The notes under the pieces are model-generated. The model ran no database searches, was not told where the DNA came from, and was given only the letters and a program-made list of their open reading frames with translations. DNA of 64,000 nt, taken from positions 15,496,501 to 15,560,500 of the forward strand of contig NC_135384.1 of assembly GCF_049243985.1 (NCBI RefSeq), written 5' to 3'. Both the position numbers and the translations under genes were made by a program. Source of the stretch: Paroedura picta. Lineage: Eukaryota; Chordata; Lepidosauria; Squamata; Gekkonidae. The stretch's first letter is position 1. Each line of letters opens with the position of its first letter. This document shows positions 44,231 to 54,544 of the stretch, in pieces.

Positions 44231-45181
44231 CTAATCTAGAGTCTTCCATTTGCTCAGAATTCTCTCCCAGGCTTTCTTTACCTCTTTGTTCCTCAAACTG
44301 TATATAAGGGGGTTAATGAGAGGTGTCAGGACTGTGTAGAAAACAGAGAATACTTTGTTCATCTCTTTTAGCATTTCTGTTTTGGGCAGGACATAGACAA
44401 TAATGATTGTCCCATAGAAAATAGAGACAACCACAAGGTGAGAAGAGCAAGTAGAAAAAGCCTTTTTCCGTCCCGTCTGTGAAGGAATTCTCAGGATGGC
44501 CATGATGATGTAAACATATGATGCTATGGTGAACATGAATGATGGGAATGTGCAGACAGATGCTAGGACTGTTAATGCAAGCTGTGCCTTGTAGGTGTCA
44601 GTACAAGACAGCTGCATGATTGGTGTGTAATCACAAAAGAAATGCTCTATTTCATTGGGGCCACAGAATGTCAACTGAAACACAAAGGCTATCAATACTG
44701 TGTTTTCCACAAAGCCACAAAACCAAGAGGCAGCCACCAGGATGAGGCAAACCTTGTTATTCATAATAGTCATGTAATGCAAGGGTTTGCATATTGCAAT
44801 GTAGCGATCAAAAGACATTGCTGAAAAAAGGTAGCATTCTGTTGCTGCCAAAGACCCAAAGACCCAAAATTGCATAATGCAGGCATGGACAGGGACAGTC
44901 CTGTTCCCAGTTACAAAACTAGCAAGCATCCTTGGCCAAATGGTTGAAGTGTAGCAGACCTCTAAGAGAGAGAGGTTCACCAGAAAGAAGTACATGGAGG
45001 TATGAAGGTGCGAATCAGTAACAACGAGGACAATTATGAAGATGTTGCCAGCCATGGTCATGACATAAATGATGAGGAACAGGATGAAGAGAAGAATCTG
45101 CAGAAATTCCGGGAGATCTCCAAAGCCCAGAAGGACAAATTCTCTTGTGATGGTCTGATTTTCCAATTGTAGCTCCATCAT
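44231..45181 (-). CDS. olfactory receptor, class II (gene 9)
   Basis: Complete 316-residue odorant receptor. Two adjacent ATGs (45181, 45178) can start it (MMELQLENQTITREF); the glycosylation site is NQT. It has HTSMYFFLVNLSLLE, where nearly all ORs have HTPMYFFL, and MSFDRYIAICKPLHY, with F for Y before DRY. Other landmarks: FQLTFCGPNEIEHFFCDYTP, KAFSTCSSHLVVV, NPLIYSLRNKEVKKA. Its closest relative here is gene 10 (49792), sharing EHFFCDYTP or FTP, AATECYL and IFYGT. A shared upstream module lies near 45690-46050. The proline change may affect the first inner loop, but the frame is fully open. Confidence 0.95.
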   Translation of the reverse strand: MMELQLENQTITREFVLLGFGDLPEFLQILLFILFLIIYVMTMAGNIFIIVLVVTDSHLHTSMYFFLVNLSLLEVCYTSTIWPRMLASFVTGNRTVPVHACIMQFWVFGSLAATECYLFSAMSFDRYIAICKPLHYMTIMNNKVCLILVAASWFCGFVENTVLIAFVFQLTFCGPNEIEHFFCDYTPIMQLSCTDTYKAQLALTVLASVCTFPSFMFTIASYVYIIMAILRIPSQTGRKKAFSTCSSHLVVVSIFYGTIIIVYVLPKTEMLKEMNKVFSVFYTVLTPLINPLIYSLRNKEVKKAWERILSKWKTLD

Positions 45182-45689
45182 GTATTTTGCTTTCTATAGT
45201 CAAAGGCAATAAAAGGCAACCTTTATTTTAAGTTGATTGAAACCAAACATCATTGGAGAAAGACTTGATGGAACAAAGTAATCGGAACCAACAATACCAC
45301 AAAGCCACACTTAACTGCCTATCACTGACGGGTATGTATAATTTGCCTCCAAAGTTGGAATGAGGTCTTCATTGTAAAGCTCACCAAATTAAGCCGCAGC
45401 ACTTGCTTAGGTAAGGTCTGGGATGGAGGGCATGGACGTGAGGATGTTTATGTGTGAATTGAGATATGATACATGAAAAATACAGAGGGGTGTGTGTATG
45501 TGTGTGGGTCTTCCCCATTCAAACCCAACCTTTGTAGCTCCATACTATTTCCATCGCAATCGTCATGTGACACCAAATAGATTCATGTCAACTTTAATTA
45601 CATTTCAAACCTCTGTGGTAAGGAGATAAGCAGGTCAGGCAAACTAGCATTTTTTGATCTCATTCAGGAAAGGAGCATCTTTAATACTG

Positions 45690-46050
45690 AGAACGGCAGA
45701 TATAATAACGGCAGGGAAATTATGCTCACCTGAAGTAAGAAAACTGGGAAAGGCTGGAAGTTGTTTCTTTAATAAGAAGGCATCCATTTAACCGGTCAGT
45801 TATCTTTTTCGTATCATTTTGATCTCAGTTGTTACTGCAAGACTTCATTGCCTCCCATTATTTAATGCTTTCCATTCCCTTTGTTTTTAATATATGTGCC
45901 CCAATTGGATTGTGTAACAAACCAAACAAAGATTAATGTTCTAATGAACCTCATGAGACAGTGTATACACTCCTGTTCCCTAAAGATCTTTCAAACCCTT
46001 TAAGAAAGTTATCCCTCAATTTAGCTGATAAGAAAAAAGGACTGGCAAAT
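45690..46050 (-). promoter_or_regulatory. conserved upstream module, OR gene 9
   Basis: Aligns with 53790-54110 upstream of gene 10. Sense shows GAAACAACTTCCAGCC, then CTTACTTCAG|GTGAGCATAA with the junction at 45729-45730. The junction can be read as a splice donor (CAG|GTGAG) or as an acceptor after a pyrimidine stretch. The gene lies about 0.5 kb downstream. The role is inferred. Confidence 0.4.
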
Positions 46051-46375
46051 TATTAATGGCAGCCAGGGCTGTTTTGGGGAAAAATAATGATCTGGAAAAA
46101 ATCCAAATTCATTTATTTGGTAATCAAGTGAATATTTGGCTCTAAGAATCTATGGTATATTTCCTTCGTTAATGTTGTTTTGGAAGAATTAAAGATGTTG
46201 TTGGGATGGAGCTAGATAATGGATTAGATCCAACTAGATTTCCTTCAGGCCAAAAAGGAAAGACTGAATCTACAAAAGCTATGTGGGGTGGGGGAGGCTG
46301 TACTGATGAGGGGAATTAGGTGAGTCTGAATCTAAAAGATGGCTGGATCCAACTGGATAGCTGATTTTGTAGTTA

Positions 46376-47115
46376 GAGTCATAGAATCAAAGAGGTGGAA
46401 GGGGCTGTGATGGAACCAGCCTGCTTCTGCCTTTCAGGCCCAGTCCCGTCCTTGCCCACACCCTGGGTGGGTGGAAAAAGGAACTCTCTGGGTAACCACT
46501 GCCACCACCTGGCTAAAGTACAGGGTGGTAGCTGGGCCCCTAACTGCTCCTATCACATCTGTGGGACCTAGCCTCTGTGGTCTCTCACAGCCCCAACTTG
46601 TGGGCACTGTGAAATGAGTTATTGTAAGGGGTCACCCCTCTAGAGGAGAAGCTGATGGCCAAGCTCCCTTCCCTGGCCCCAGTGTCTTCACTTTGAACTG
46701 GGCAAGCATTACCTAGGGGGGGGGGACTATGTGGATCAGAGAACCATGGCCCGCTTCCAATTTATAAAAGATTTATTGCAAAGAACAAGGCTTTAAAAAG
46801 CAGATCCTTAGCACAGCACAGAGAAGCAAAAGAGACAAAAGAAACTGGATGAAACACAGACCTTCTGTCCCTCTGCTAAACATGCCCTATCTGGTGTTAA
46901 ATACAGGGCAGGCACCATTGCTTAAAGAGATTCCAAAGGTTCATTGTGTTGCTCACATGTCCAAGATGGCTGATCACCTCTTCTCCAAGTAAAAGGAAGA
47001 TATACACAGAGCCATTTGTGGCTGCAGGGAGATGGGTGGGGCCAGAAAGCATGCTGTTTTATGCAAGTAAAGTAAGTGACACATTTGGGAAAGTTGGAGT
47101 TTGAACCTGGTCCCA
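46376..47115. mobile_element. CR1 tail stub followed by a possible solo LTR
   Basis: 46376-46407 is a reversed CR1 end (GAGTCATAGAATCAAAGAGG). From 46408 (TGTGATGG) to about 47115 (GGTCCCA) the sequence starts TG and ends CA with a reversed polyadenylation-like TTTATAAAAGATTTATT, which would suit an LTR of unknown family. No target duplication was found, and the call is weak. Confidence 0.3.
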
Positions 47116-47116
47116 T

Positions 47117-47168
47117 TTATTTATTTATTTATTTGTTTGTTTGTTTGTTTGTTTGTTTGTTTGTTTAA
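47117..47168. repeat. microsatellite (TTTA)n(TTTG)n
   Basis: About four ATTT units then about eight TTTG units. Confidence 0.95.
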
Positions 47169-47184
47169 CAGCAGAGTTACACAC

Positions 47185-47870
47185 AGGAAGCATATAATAA
47201 TGTAGCCAAGTATGTACAATGGTTATGCAGATGGATTCGACAATTGTCTAAAATATTAATATCTAAAAGTCAGAATACCTTTAATGGCATCATAAAAACA
47301 AAACTAAGAAAGATGGTTCAACACAAATCAGATACATATAATTAATCCATAACATGATAAAAAGCTTCACATAGAAAGCAAGCTACAGCTGTTGAAATCT
47401 GGGGATCTGTATCTTCCAGTAGACAAGTTGATAACTCATCAGAGCACCAAGATTTTGTTTTCAGCAGCAGGGCAAGATATTTCTTGTGAGAAGATGAATG
47501 CTTAGGGTAATAATGAGGACATGGGCCATTGATTCAACTGAGTTGGTTTGACAGGAGCAGAGGTGTTCATTATAAGGAATGTAGACTACATCTGCCTCTT
47601 GACCAGGCTGTTGGTAGTAGATTTAATTGAGCCATCCTAAAGCAGCATCTCAGGAAAGGGTCAATGAATGTGGAGAAATATGATGGCATTGATCTATAAA
47701 TAGGTTAGATGTTGTAGAAAGTGAGTGAGAAGAATCTTTGGGCATCTGCAGATAGGACTTGAAGTCGATGGCCAGGATTCGTGGGTTGGTACAAAGGATA
47801 GCTGCCCCCTCATCTAGATTTTGGTACTCATCTGGGGCCAGTACAGATTGTTTCAAAAAAGCAATAATTA
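47185..47870 (-). mobile_element. LINE 3' region remnant, R4-like
   Basis: In sense, DEGAAILCTNPRI, IDQCHHISPHSLTLS, and a C-terminal part with NSVESMAHVLI and SHKKYLALLLKTKSW. The 3' end has CATTAAAGGTATTCTG. It resembles the remnant split by the BovB at 16325-19880. Several frame breaks. Confidence 0.5.
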
Positions 47871-47975
47871 TTTTGGCGCCAAGAGGATAGATGCTGATCT
47901 GCTAGAATGTTAAACAACCAGGCTGTGTTTATGCACACACAATTCCACAAAAGTGTGCTTTAGGATCCCTTAACT

Positions 47976-48085
47976 CAGGGGTAGTCAACCTGTGGTCCTC
48001 CAGATGTTCATGAACTACAATTCCAAGGGGCTCGTGGGAATTGTAGTTCATGAACATCTGGAGGACCACAGGTTGACTACCCCTG
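47976..48085. mobile_element. hAT-like palindromic MITE with 8-bp target duplication
   Basis: 110 bp, nearly a perfect hairpin: CAGGGGTAGTCAACCTGTGG at one end and its inverse at the other, around GGGGCTCG. The flanks are the exact 8-base duplication CCTTAACT at 47968-47975 and 48086-48093. Confidence 0.9.
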
Positions 48086-48093
48086 CCTTAACT

Positions 48094-49791
48094 GACAACT
48101 TGAAGCTTCAACAGCAAAGTACTTACTGCAGACCAGGCATGTGTCTCTATGGGCAATGTGACCACATAGCAAGATGGTTTAAATGCATTAGGAGAGGGTA
48201 GAGTGCAAATTTTGACATTCCAGGTTATACTGCCTTATGAACTCATTTGACTATTTTAAACCCTGAGCTAATAGTGATTAAGGTAGTATGGAATTATGTC
48301 TTTCTTAGCAAGAGGCAGAATTGCCCTTATAATATTTTGGAAAGAAAACAGGAATAGTCCCAGACCATTCTCTGGCTGCCAACATTTTATCCTAAAATAC
48401 ATGGAATAATGTCTATATGAACGGAAAGCTTTAAAAGGAGATTGGGCAGATTTCACAGAGGATAGGTTTATTAGTTTCAGGCATCGTGTCCAAAGGAAAC
48501 CTTCACATTCAGAGGCAATTCAGAGGCGAAACGTCCGTGGGCCTACTGCTGACTCAGTGAGCCCTGCTATAGTGGGTAAACTTCTAAAATGCAGTGCCAA
48601 GAGTCAACATCAGAAGAAGGCTTACTTGGCCCTCCAGAGTAACTGGTTGGTCAGTGTATGAGACAGGATACTTGACTAGATGAATCATTGGTCTGATCTC
48701 CTGTTCTTAAGCCATCCACAATCATAAAAAGGTCAATCGGTCTGTCTGTGACAGGCATAACTCCTCCAAAATATAAAGCTAGGTGCCTCAAAACTGGCCA
48801 CCAGCTTTAAGATAATGATGAGTGCAATAGTACCAAATGTAATAGGGATTGGAAAATCCCCAGAAACCTTTGCACAGTCCCCAGAAACCCCTGCCCCCAG
48901 CCTTTGTGTTGGACTCTATTATGTCCATGGTAGGCATGATGAGAGGAATTGTGCTCAAAATGAAGTGAACTGGAACATCCTGGCCCAGACACCCCCTACA
49001 CTCATAAATACGATTTACACTATAAAATATGGTTGACTATGGCAGGCATAACTCACCCCAAAATAAACCCCAAAGTCTCATAATTGACTTTTAGATTATT
49101 GTCGTGCCACATCTGGGCACCTGGAGTGATGACACCTTCCACTGTCTCAGGACCTTCCCTGGCGTGGTCCCCTAGGCTTCAGAATGAGAGACAGATTCTC
49201 CAAACTACATAGAGTCATCAATATCAGCCTGGTAGAGAGTGCACTTGTGCCCACAACTCTGCTGCAATACTCCTCCCTGGCTTGGATTTCAGAGTCTCCT
49301 TCACAACCAAGTTCCTTCTCCTGACCACCTCCTCTTCCTCCCCTGGCCTGCCTTCCCATTTGCTGTCTCCCTTGCCAAGCTCCACCTTTCCCTTATTCAC
49401 TACTCCTGCCTGAAGCTGGTCTCTCCCTGTGAATCTTGCTTGCTGATTCAGCCTCTTGAGATCTGGCTCACTGACAGCTGTGGGTCTTGTCTGCCCTGCC
49501 AGCCTCCACTAACAGCTGCTGGCTCCTCCCCTGCCAGAGTTGGTTGAAATAAGGAGGAAGGGTCCATGACCACCAACAAGCACAGTTGATTTAGAGTGAT
49601 CCGATATTGTTTTCAAGGCAAGAGAGGAACAGAGGTTGTTTGACATTGCTTGCCTCTGTATTGCAAATATTTTAATTGATGCTAGATGCTATGCGTCTTT
49701 GTTTCTAACTATTTATATGCCTTCCTTATCTTAAAAAAAATATGACTATTTCTTTAAATTTCAAAATTCAATGTAAGGATTTTTCTTCATC
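48094..49791. other. 3' flank of OR gene 10, nothing recognised
   Basis: Two related short segments lie near 48745-48780 and 49040-49065 (GCAGGCATAACTC). 49140-49560 is C/T-rich. No gene was recognised. Confidence 0.35.
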
Positions 49792-50760
49792 TTATGACCA
49801 ATGAACTCTTAGTTTTATGTAACTTGTACATTTTCTGCTAGTTCTCTTCATGGCCTCCTTTACCTCTTTGTTTCTCAGGCTATATATGAGGGGGTTGATC
49901 AGAGGGGTCAGGATAGTATAAAAGACAGAGAACATTTTGTTCAGCTCTATGAGAGTCTCGGTATCTGGCAACAAATATACAATGCTAAGGGTACCATAGA
50001 AAATGGTCACCACAGTAAGGTGAGAAGAGCAAGTGGAGAATGCCTTTTGCCTGCCTGTGGTAGACGGGATTCCCATAATGGCAGAAATGATGGCTACATA
50101 TGATGATATAGTTAAAACAAATGGGGGCAAGATGCAGAGGGCAGACAGGGTAGCTGATAAAAGTTCTACCGGATGAGGGTCATTGCAGGTCAGTTTTATC
50201 ATGGGAGTGAAATCGCAAAAGAAATGCTCAATCAGATTGTCACCACAAAATGTTAACTGCAGTGTGAACATTAACAAGATGGTGTTCACCACAAAACTGC
50301 TCACCCAAGATCCGGCCACAAGCTGCAGACAAACCCTGCTGTTCATTAGAGCTGAATAATGCAGGGGCCTGCAAATTGCTACATAGCGATCGTAAGACAT
50401 GGCAGCCAGGAGGTAGCATTCTGTTGCTGCCAAGAAACCAAAAGCCCACAACTGTACAATGCAACCAGTAACAGGAACGCTTTGATTCTCAGTTAAGAAA
50501 CTGGCCAGCATTCTGGGGAGAATGGTTGAGGAGTAACAAGTCTCCAAACAGGACAGGTTGCCCAGGAAGAAGTACATGGGAGTGTGAAGGTTTTCATCAG
50601 TTATAACTAGCACAAGAATGAGAAGATTCCCAGCCATGGTCATTAGATATATCACTAAAAACACCAGAAAGAGAAGGATATGCATCTCCCAAAGTTCTCC
50701 AAATCCAAGAAGAATGAATTCTGTGAAGACAGTTTCATTTCTCAGCCCTAGTTTTTGCAT
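49792..50760 (-). CDS. olfactory receptor, class II (gene 10)
   Basis: Complete 322-residue odorant receptor from the ATG at 50760 (MQKLGLRNETVFTEF); the glycosylation site is NET. Landmarks: HTPMYFFLGNLSCLE, ATECYLLAAMSYDRYVAICR, QLTFCGDNLIEHFFCDFTP, KAFSTCSSHLTVV, NPLIYSLRNKEVKEA. FCGDN replaces the common FCGPN in the second outer loop. It is the paralogue of gene 9. A fresh Sauria SINE lies only 73 bp upstream, between the coding exon and the conserved upstream module at 53790-54110, so it sits in the presumed 5' intron. Confidence 0.96.
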   Translation of the reverse strand: MQKLGLRNETVFTEFILLGFGELWEMHILLFLVFLVIYLMTMAGNLLILVLVITDENLHTPMYFFLGNLSCLETCYSSTILPRMLASFLTENQSVPVTGCIVQLWAFGFLAATECYLLAAMSYDRYVAICRPLHYSALMNSRVCLQLVAGSWVSSFVVNTILLMFTLQLTFCGDNLIEHFFCDFTPMIKLTCNDPHPVELLSATLSALCILPPFVLTISSYVAIISAIMGIPSTTGRQKAFSTCSSHLTVVTIFYGTLSIVYLLPDTETLIELNKMFSVFYTILTPLINPLIYSLRNKEVKEAMKRTSRKCTSYIKLRVHWS

Positions 50761-50833
50761 GGTTGAACCTAGTGGAAGAATTCAAAGATAATGCAGTCAA
50801 TATTGATATTTACATCTAGTACCATTGGTCCAT

Positions 50834-51114
50834 GAGCCTCTTGTGGCGCAGAGTGGTAAGGCAGCCGCCTGAAAGCTTTGCCCATAAGGCTGGGAGTTCA
50901 ATCCCAGCAGCCGGCTCAAGGTTGACTCAGCCTTCCATCCTTCCGAGGTCGGTAAAATGAGTACCCAGCTTGCTGGGGGGTAAACGGTCATGACTGGGGA
51001 AGGCACTGGCAAACCACCCCGTATTGAGTCTGCCATGAAAACGCTAGAGGGCGTCACCCCAAGGGTCAGACATGACTCGGTGCTTGCACAGGGGATACCT
51101 TTACCTTTACCTTT
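50834..51114 (+). repeat. Sauria-type SINE with 13-bp target duplication
   Basis: Full length, with a head GAGCCTCTTGTGGCGCAGAG and a tail of three ACCTTT units. It is flanked by the exact repeat ACCATTGGTCCAT at 50821-50833 and 51115-51127. This is the best preserved copy in the window and probably recent. Confidence 0.95.
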
Positions 51115-51179
51115 ACCATTGGTCCATTTGTAGACATTTCCCAGAATCCACTGGTTATTATTTAGAAGGACCTTTTTTT

Positions 51180-51345
51180 TTTTTTACTCAGCCAATGTTT
51201 TCACTAAGTCTCACTTAATTCCCTTTTCTTACTGCTACAACGCTCATGGCTTTTAGTCCATCCATGTCCCACAATCTGCAGCCCATCATTTTTTTTTTTT
51301 TTTGCACAGCCTCTTTCCAGCAGAAAACCTGTTTGACCCAAATGA
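51180..51345 (-). repeat. unidentified dispersed repeat (family X)
   Basis: Words TCACTTAATTCCCTTTTCTT, CATCCATGTCCCACAATCTG, TTTCCAGCAGAAAACCTGTT. Two T runs break it. Confidence 0.45.
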
Positions 51346-51619
51346 TAGTATTAAAGTGGTCAGTCTTCATTCTGTAATGGATATGCTCTCAACTACAGCC
51401 AAATTTTGACTGAATTCTAGTTTATAAAAATAGCAACATTACCAAAAGAGTATACAGATCTTCCATTTTTGTCTCCTTGTCACCAAATATCTGAAATCTC
51501 TTGATTTTTTCAAATGTTATGCTACGTATAACCTATGTTGTCTACCAAGAAAGTATTTACAGAAGACTGTGAACCTTTAATAACTTGTTGGCCACTTGAA
51601 AAGGGGCTAAGATCGGGGG

Positions 51620-51790
51620 GGGGGGGGGACCTGTCGGATTCATCTAGCTATGTTGTTCAGTCTTGTCCACATCTACTCCTTTCTTCAACCTTCATCACAC
51701 ATGGCTTTGTTCATGAAATTCTGATAATCCCCAGCATAGCCTTGTCTGGTGGTCAAAGGAGACGTCCTTCTCCAGTGCAAAATGTGACAA
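51620..51790 (-). repeat. unidentified dispersed repeat (family X)
   Basis: Words CATCACACATGGCTTTGTTC, ATTCTGATAATCCCCAGCAT and AGCCTTGTCTGGTGGTCAAA match, reversed, the GATCATCAAA and GGGGATCATGG parts of 4905. Confidence 0.5.
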
Positions 51791-52371
51791 TATAATTAGA
51801 AACTTGTGGATGAATTGTTTAGAAATCTAGAAATCAATACAAGTCAAGCAGCCTAAGGCTAAGAAGGTACAGTTTGGAACAATGTAAAGGATACATGATC
51901 ACATGAAGCTACTTTATACTGAATCAGGCCATTGCAGTATGGAGCATACCTCAGTTGACCCCAGATGCATCTGGGAGCGCTACTGGGAATTGACATGGTT
52001 AACACAGAACAAGTGGAAGTCTTGAGTGATGTCTGCATAGCCAAGCACTGAAAGCCTTAAATAATCTGTTCTAACCTTTCTAATTTATTTAACACACTAC
52101 TCTGAACAGCCCAGTAGTATTATGGTTTAAGATACAAAATGCCTTCACTTGGCTCCAAAGTCTGTATGTTGAAGGTGAAAACAAGGTCAAACTTTAATTT
52201 AAAATAATTTCCTCCCCCCCCCAAAAAAAAGGGGAAATAAAATGTGTAGAGCAAGATGACAGCATAGTAAGCTAGACTGTAAAGTCCAAGAGAGTGTCAT
52301 TTGTTAGCCTGTGATAGCTGACGTATGATGCTACTGACATTGCTAAACTATCATCCAAATTATGGCAACAT

Positions 52372-52433
52372 AGAAGAAGAAGAAGAAGAAGAAGAAGAAG
52401 AAGAAGAAGAAGAAGAAGAAGAAGAAGAAGAAG

Positions 52434-52465
<32 letters not shown>

Positions 52466-52735
52466 GTAGTAGTTTTGGTTCTTATATGCCGCTTTTCCCT
52501 ACCCGAAGGAGGCTTAAAGCGGCTTATAGACTCCTTCCCATTCCTCTCCCCACAACAAACACCCTGTGGGGTGGGTGAGGCTGAGAGAGTGCTGATATCA
52601 CTGCCTGGTCAGAACAGTTTTATCAGTTTCATGGTGAGCCCAAGGTCACCCAGCTGGTTGCATGTGAGGGAGCGCAGAATCGAACCTGGCATGCCAGATT
52701 AGAAGTCAGCACTCCTAACCACTACACCAAACTAG
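52372..52735 (-). repeat. CORE/MIR-like SINE with expanded (GAA)n tail
   Basis: The tail of a reversed SINE (GTTTTGGTTCTTATATGCCG, GGGTGGGTGAGGCTGAGAGA, TTAGAAGTCAGCACTCCTAA) runs into about 30 GAA units at 52372-52463. Other copies have only two to four units, so the run grew from the SINE tail. The apparent glutamate-rich frame is an artefact. Confidence 0.9.
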
Positions 52736-53463
52736 AAAGCATTGTGGTATTCATAGCAACCTGGGCTCATTCCACACATGTTGGATAACACAGTTTGAAT
52801 GAACTTTAAAATCAGATGTTCCTGTTCCTCACAGGAAAATCCAGCTGCAAAAGTATATTGAAAGAATATGCAAAAGCATATTCCAGCATATGTGGAATGA
52901 GCCTTGGTGGCATCAGTTAGGTAGGCTGGTGGTGGAATAGCTGGACTCCTTGTCACCTATGGCTGAGTGTGATTGCCAAGATTACCAGGTACTTTCCCAA
53001 GACTTTCATCACTGTAGTAACTGCCCCTTCTCCATCCACAGAGGTCTGGAATCCCCAGGGTAAAGTGAAAATATTTGCATTATATTCCCTTCCAGGTACC
53101 TGCTAGACTTTAGGTGCATGTGAAGCACAACTTCTGGACCTCACAGATAACCTGTACGCCGGGAAAAGATGTCTGAGTTCTAGTGTACAGAATTCTTCAA
53201 TTTTTTTCATTAGGACCTGGCCCAATCACATATGGTTCCTTTGTGATCACTAATTTCGATTCAGCACATATGAAACGGATTCTGCAATGGCAGGATGTGT
53301 TCCCTCGGCATTCCAAGGACGGTCCTCCACTCCAAATGGTCTAGTTGAAAAAGCTGTTGCTGCTTGTTATACGAAGGTATATTTGCAACTCATAGAAACA
53401 AAGCGGTCTTGAATCCAAATATTAGAGTACAGAAAATAGTTGGTGCAACTAATTGACCTGGAT

Positions 53464-53599
53464 CAGGGGTAGTCAAACTGCGGCCCTCCAGATGTCCATG
53501 GACTACAATTCCCAGAAGCCCCTGCCAGCATTTGCTGGCAGGGGCTTCTGGGAATTGTACTCCATGGACATCTGGAGGGCCACAGTTTGAATACCCCTG
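53464..53599. mobile_element. hAT-like palindromic MITE
   Basis: 136 bp hairpin with CAGGGGTAGTCAAACTGCGG at the left end and the inverse (one or two differences) at the right, around GCCAGCATTTGCTGGC. The flanks ACCTGGAT and ACCTAGAT are an 8-bp target duplication with one change. Confidence 0.9.
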
Positions 53600-53609
53600 A
53601 CCTAGATTC

Positions 53610-53765
53610 TACCAGCGTTTCCACTCCTCACTACAACCCACATTCCATGCGGCTTTTGTCCCACAATTCCTGGTGCAGCAGCATTATTTGTGGCTAAAAT
53701 GGGACTCTATCCTCTCTTTTGACACCACAAAAAAACTAATGGAACCCAACCCAAATCTTTGTTTT
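53610..53765 (-). repeat. unidentified dispersed repeat (family X)
   Basis: Words CTCACTACAACCCACATTCC, CATGCGGCTTTTGTCCCACA and ATGGAACCCAACCC. Adjacent to the MITE. Confidence 0.4.
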
Positions 53766-53789
53766 TCAGGCTATCAGATAGATGACGCC

Positions 53790-54110
53790 ATTCATGATTC
53801 TGAGCAATTCTGACATAAAGCATAATCGAGGAAATGATTCTCACCTGAAATAAGAGTATGGAAGGGGAGGAAGGATACTAGTTTGTTTCTTCATTTAGAA
53901 GCATCTTTAAAATGGAGGATGTTGATTAGACTCGAGAGCTGTCATTCCTAATATTACTCACCTGTGCCCTTACAAACTTGTTTAAGAAAGAAACACATGT
54001 TCATATCCTAATGAGCCTGTTGGGACCATGTTTGTGCTCCTATCCCCCCCAAGTGTTTTCTATCTCTTTGACAAATAGGACTTAGAAAAAGGCATGTTAC
54101 TGGGAAGTCA
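53790..54110 (-). promoter_or_regulatory. conserved upstream module, OR gene 10
   Basis: Homologous to 45690-46050: sense CTTCTAAATGAAGAAACAAAC, then CTTATTTCAG|GTGAGAATCA with the junction at 53844-53845. The gene starts about 3 kb downstream. Donor or acceptor reading is open, as for gene 9. Confidence 0.4.
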
Positions 54111-54244
54111 AGCCAAGGGAGTTCAAGGAAAAGTGTTGTAGTTATTGCCAACTACCTACTCCGTGTGCCATGCCCACTGGCAGGGACCTTATGGGATAGT
54201 AAAGCGGGTGGTGCCCATAGATTATGATGTGTTCTGGCTGGAAA

Positions 54245-54515
54245 AACAAGAAGACTCATGGGGAGCTCCTCCGCCAGGCATTTAGTTGAGGTCGACCTGA
54301 ACCACTGCTTCCCATTGCCCCCCCCCCCACAGTCACTGCAGATCTGCCCAACCCACTGGGTTTCAGTATGAATAGATTTAATGTTCTTCCCAGTGTTCTA
54401 TCATTCTACAATACCGTTTGTTGTTATCACTGTATTATTATTATAAACCGAGTTACCTCTATCGTTCCTATTTTATGTAAACTGAGCCTTCAGGGAGGGA
54501 GTTATATAAATATAT
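54245..54515 (+). repeat. L2-like LINE 3' end
   Basis: GGAGCTCCTCCGCCAGGCAT, then the tail TTTATGTAAACTGAGCCTTC and TATATAAATAT. Its coding remnant matches that at 30735. Confidence 0.55.
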
Positions 54516-54544
54516 TTCCATTCAACATCAATTTCATTATAAAT

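Noticed and set aside
46408-47115. Firm call of a solo LTR
   Set aside because: TG...CA ends and a polyadenylation-like site are present but no target duplication or internal region, so it is listed only as possible.
52325-52702. 125-codon frame with a long glutamate run
   Set aside because: It is a reading of the (GAA)n tract and a reversed SINE.
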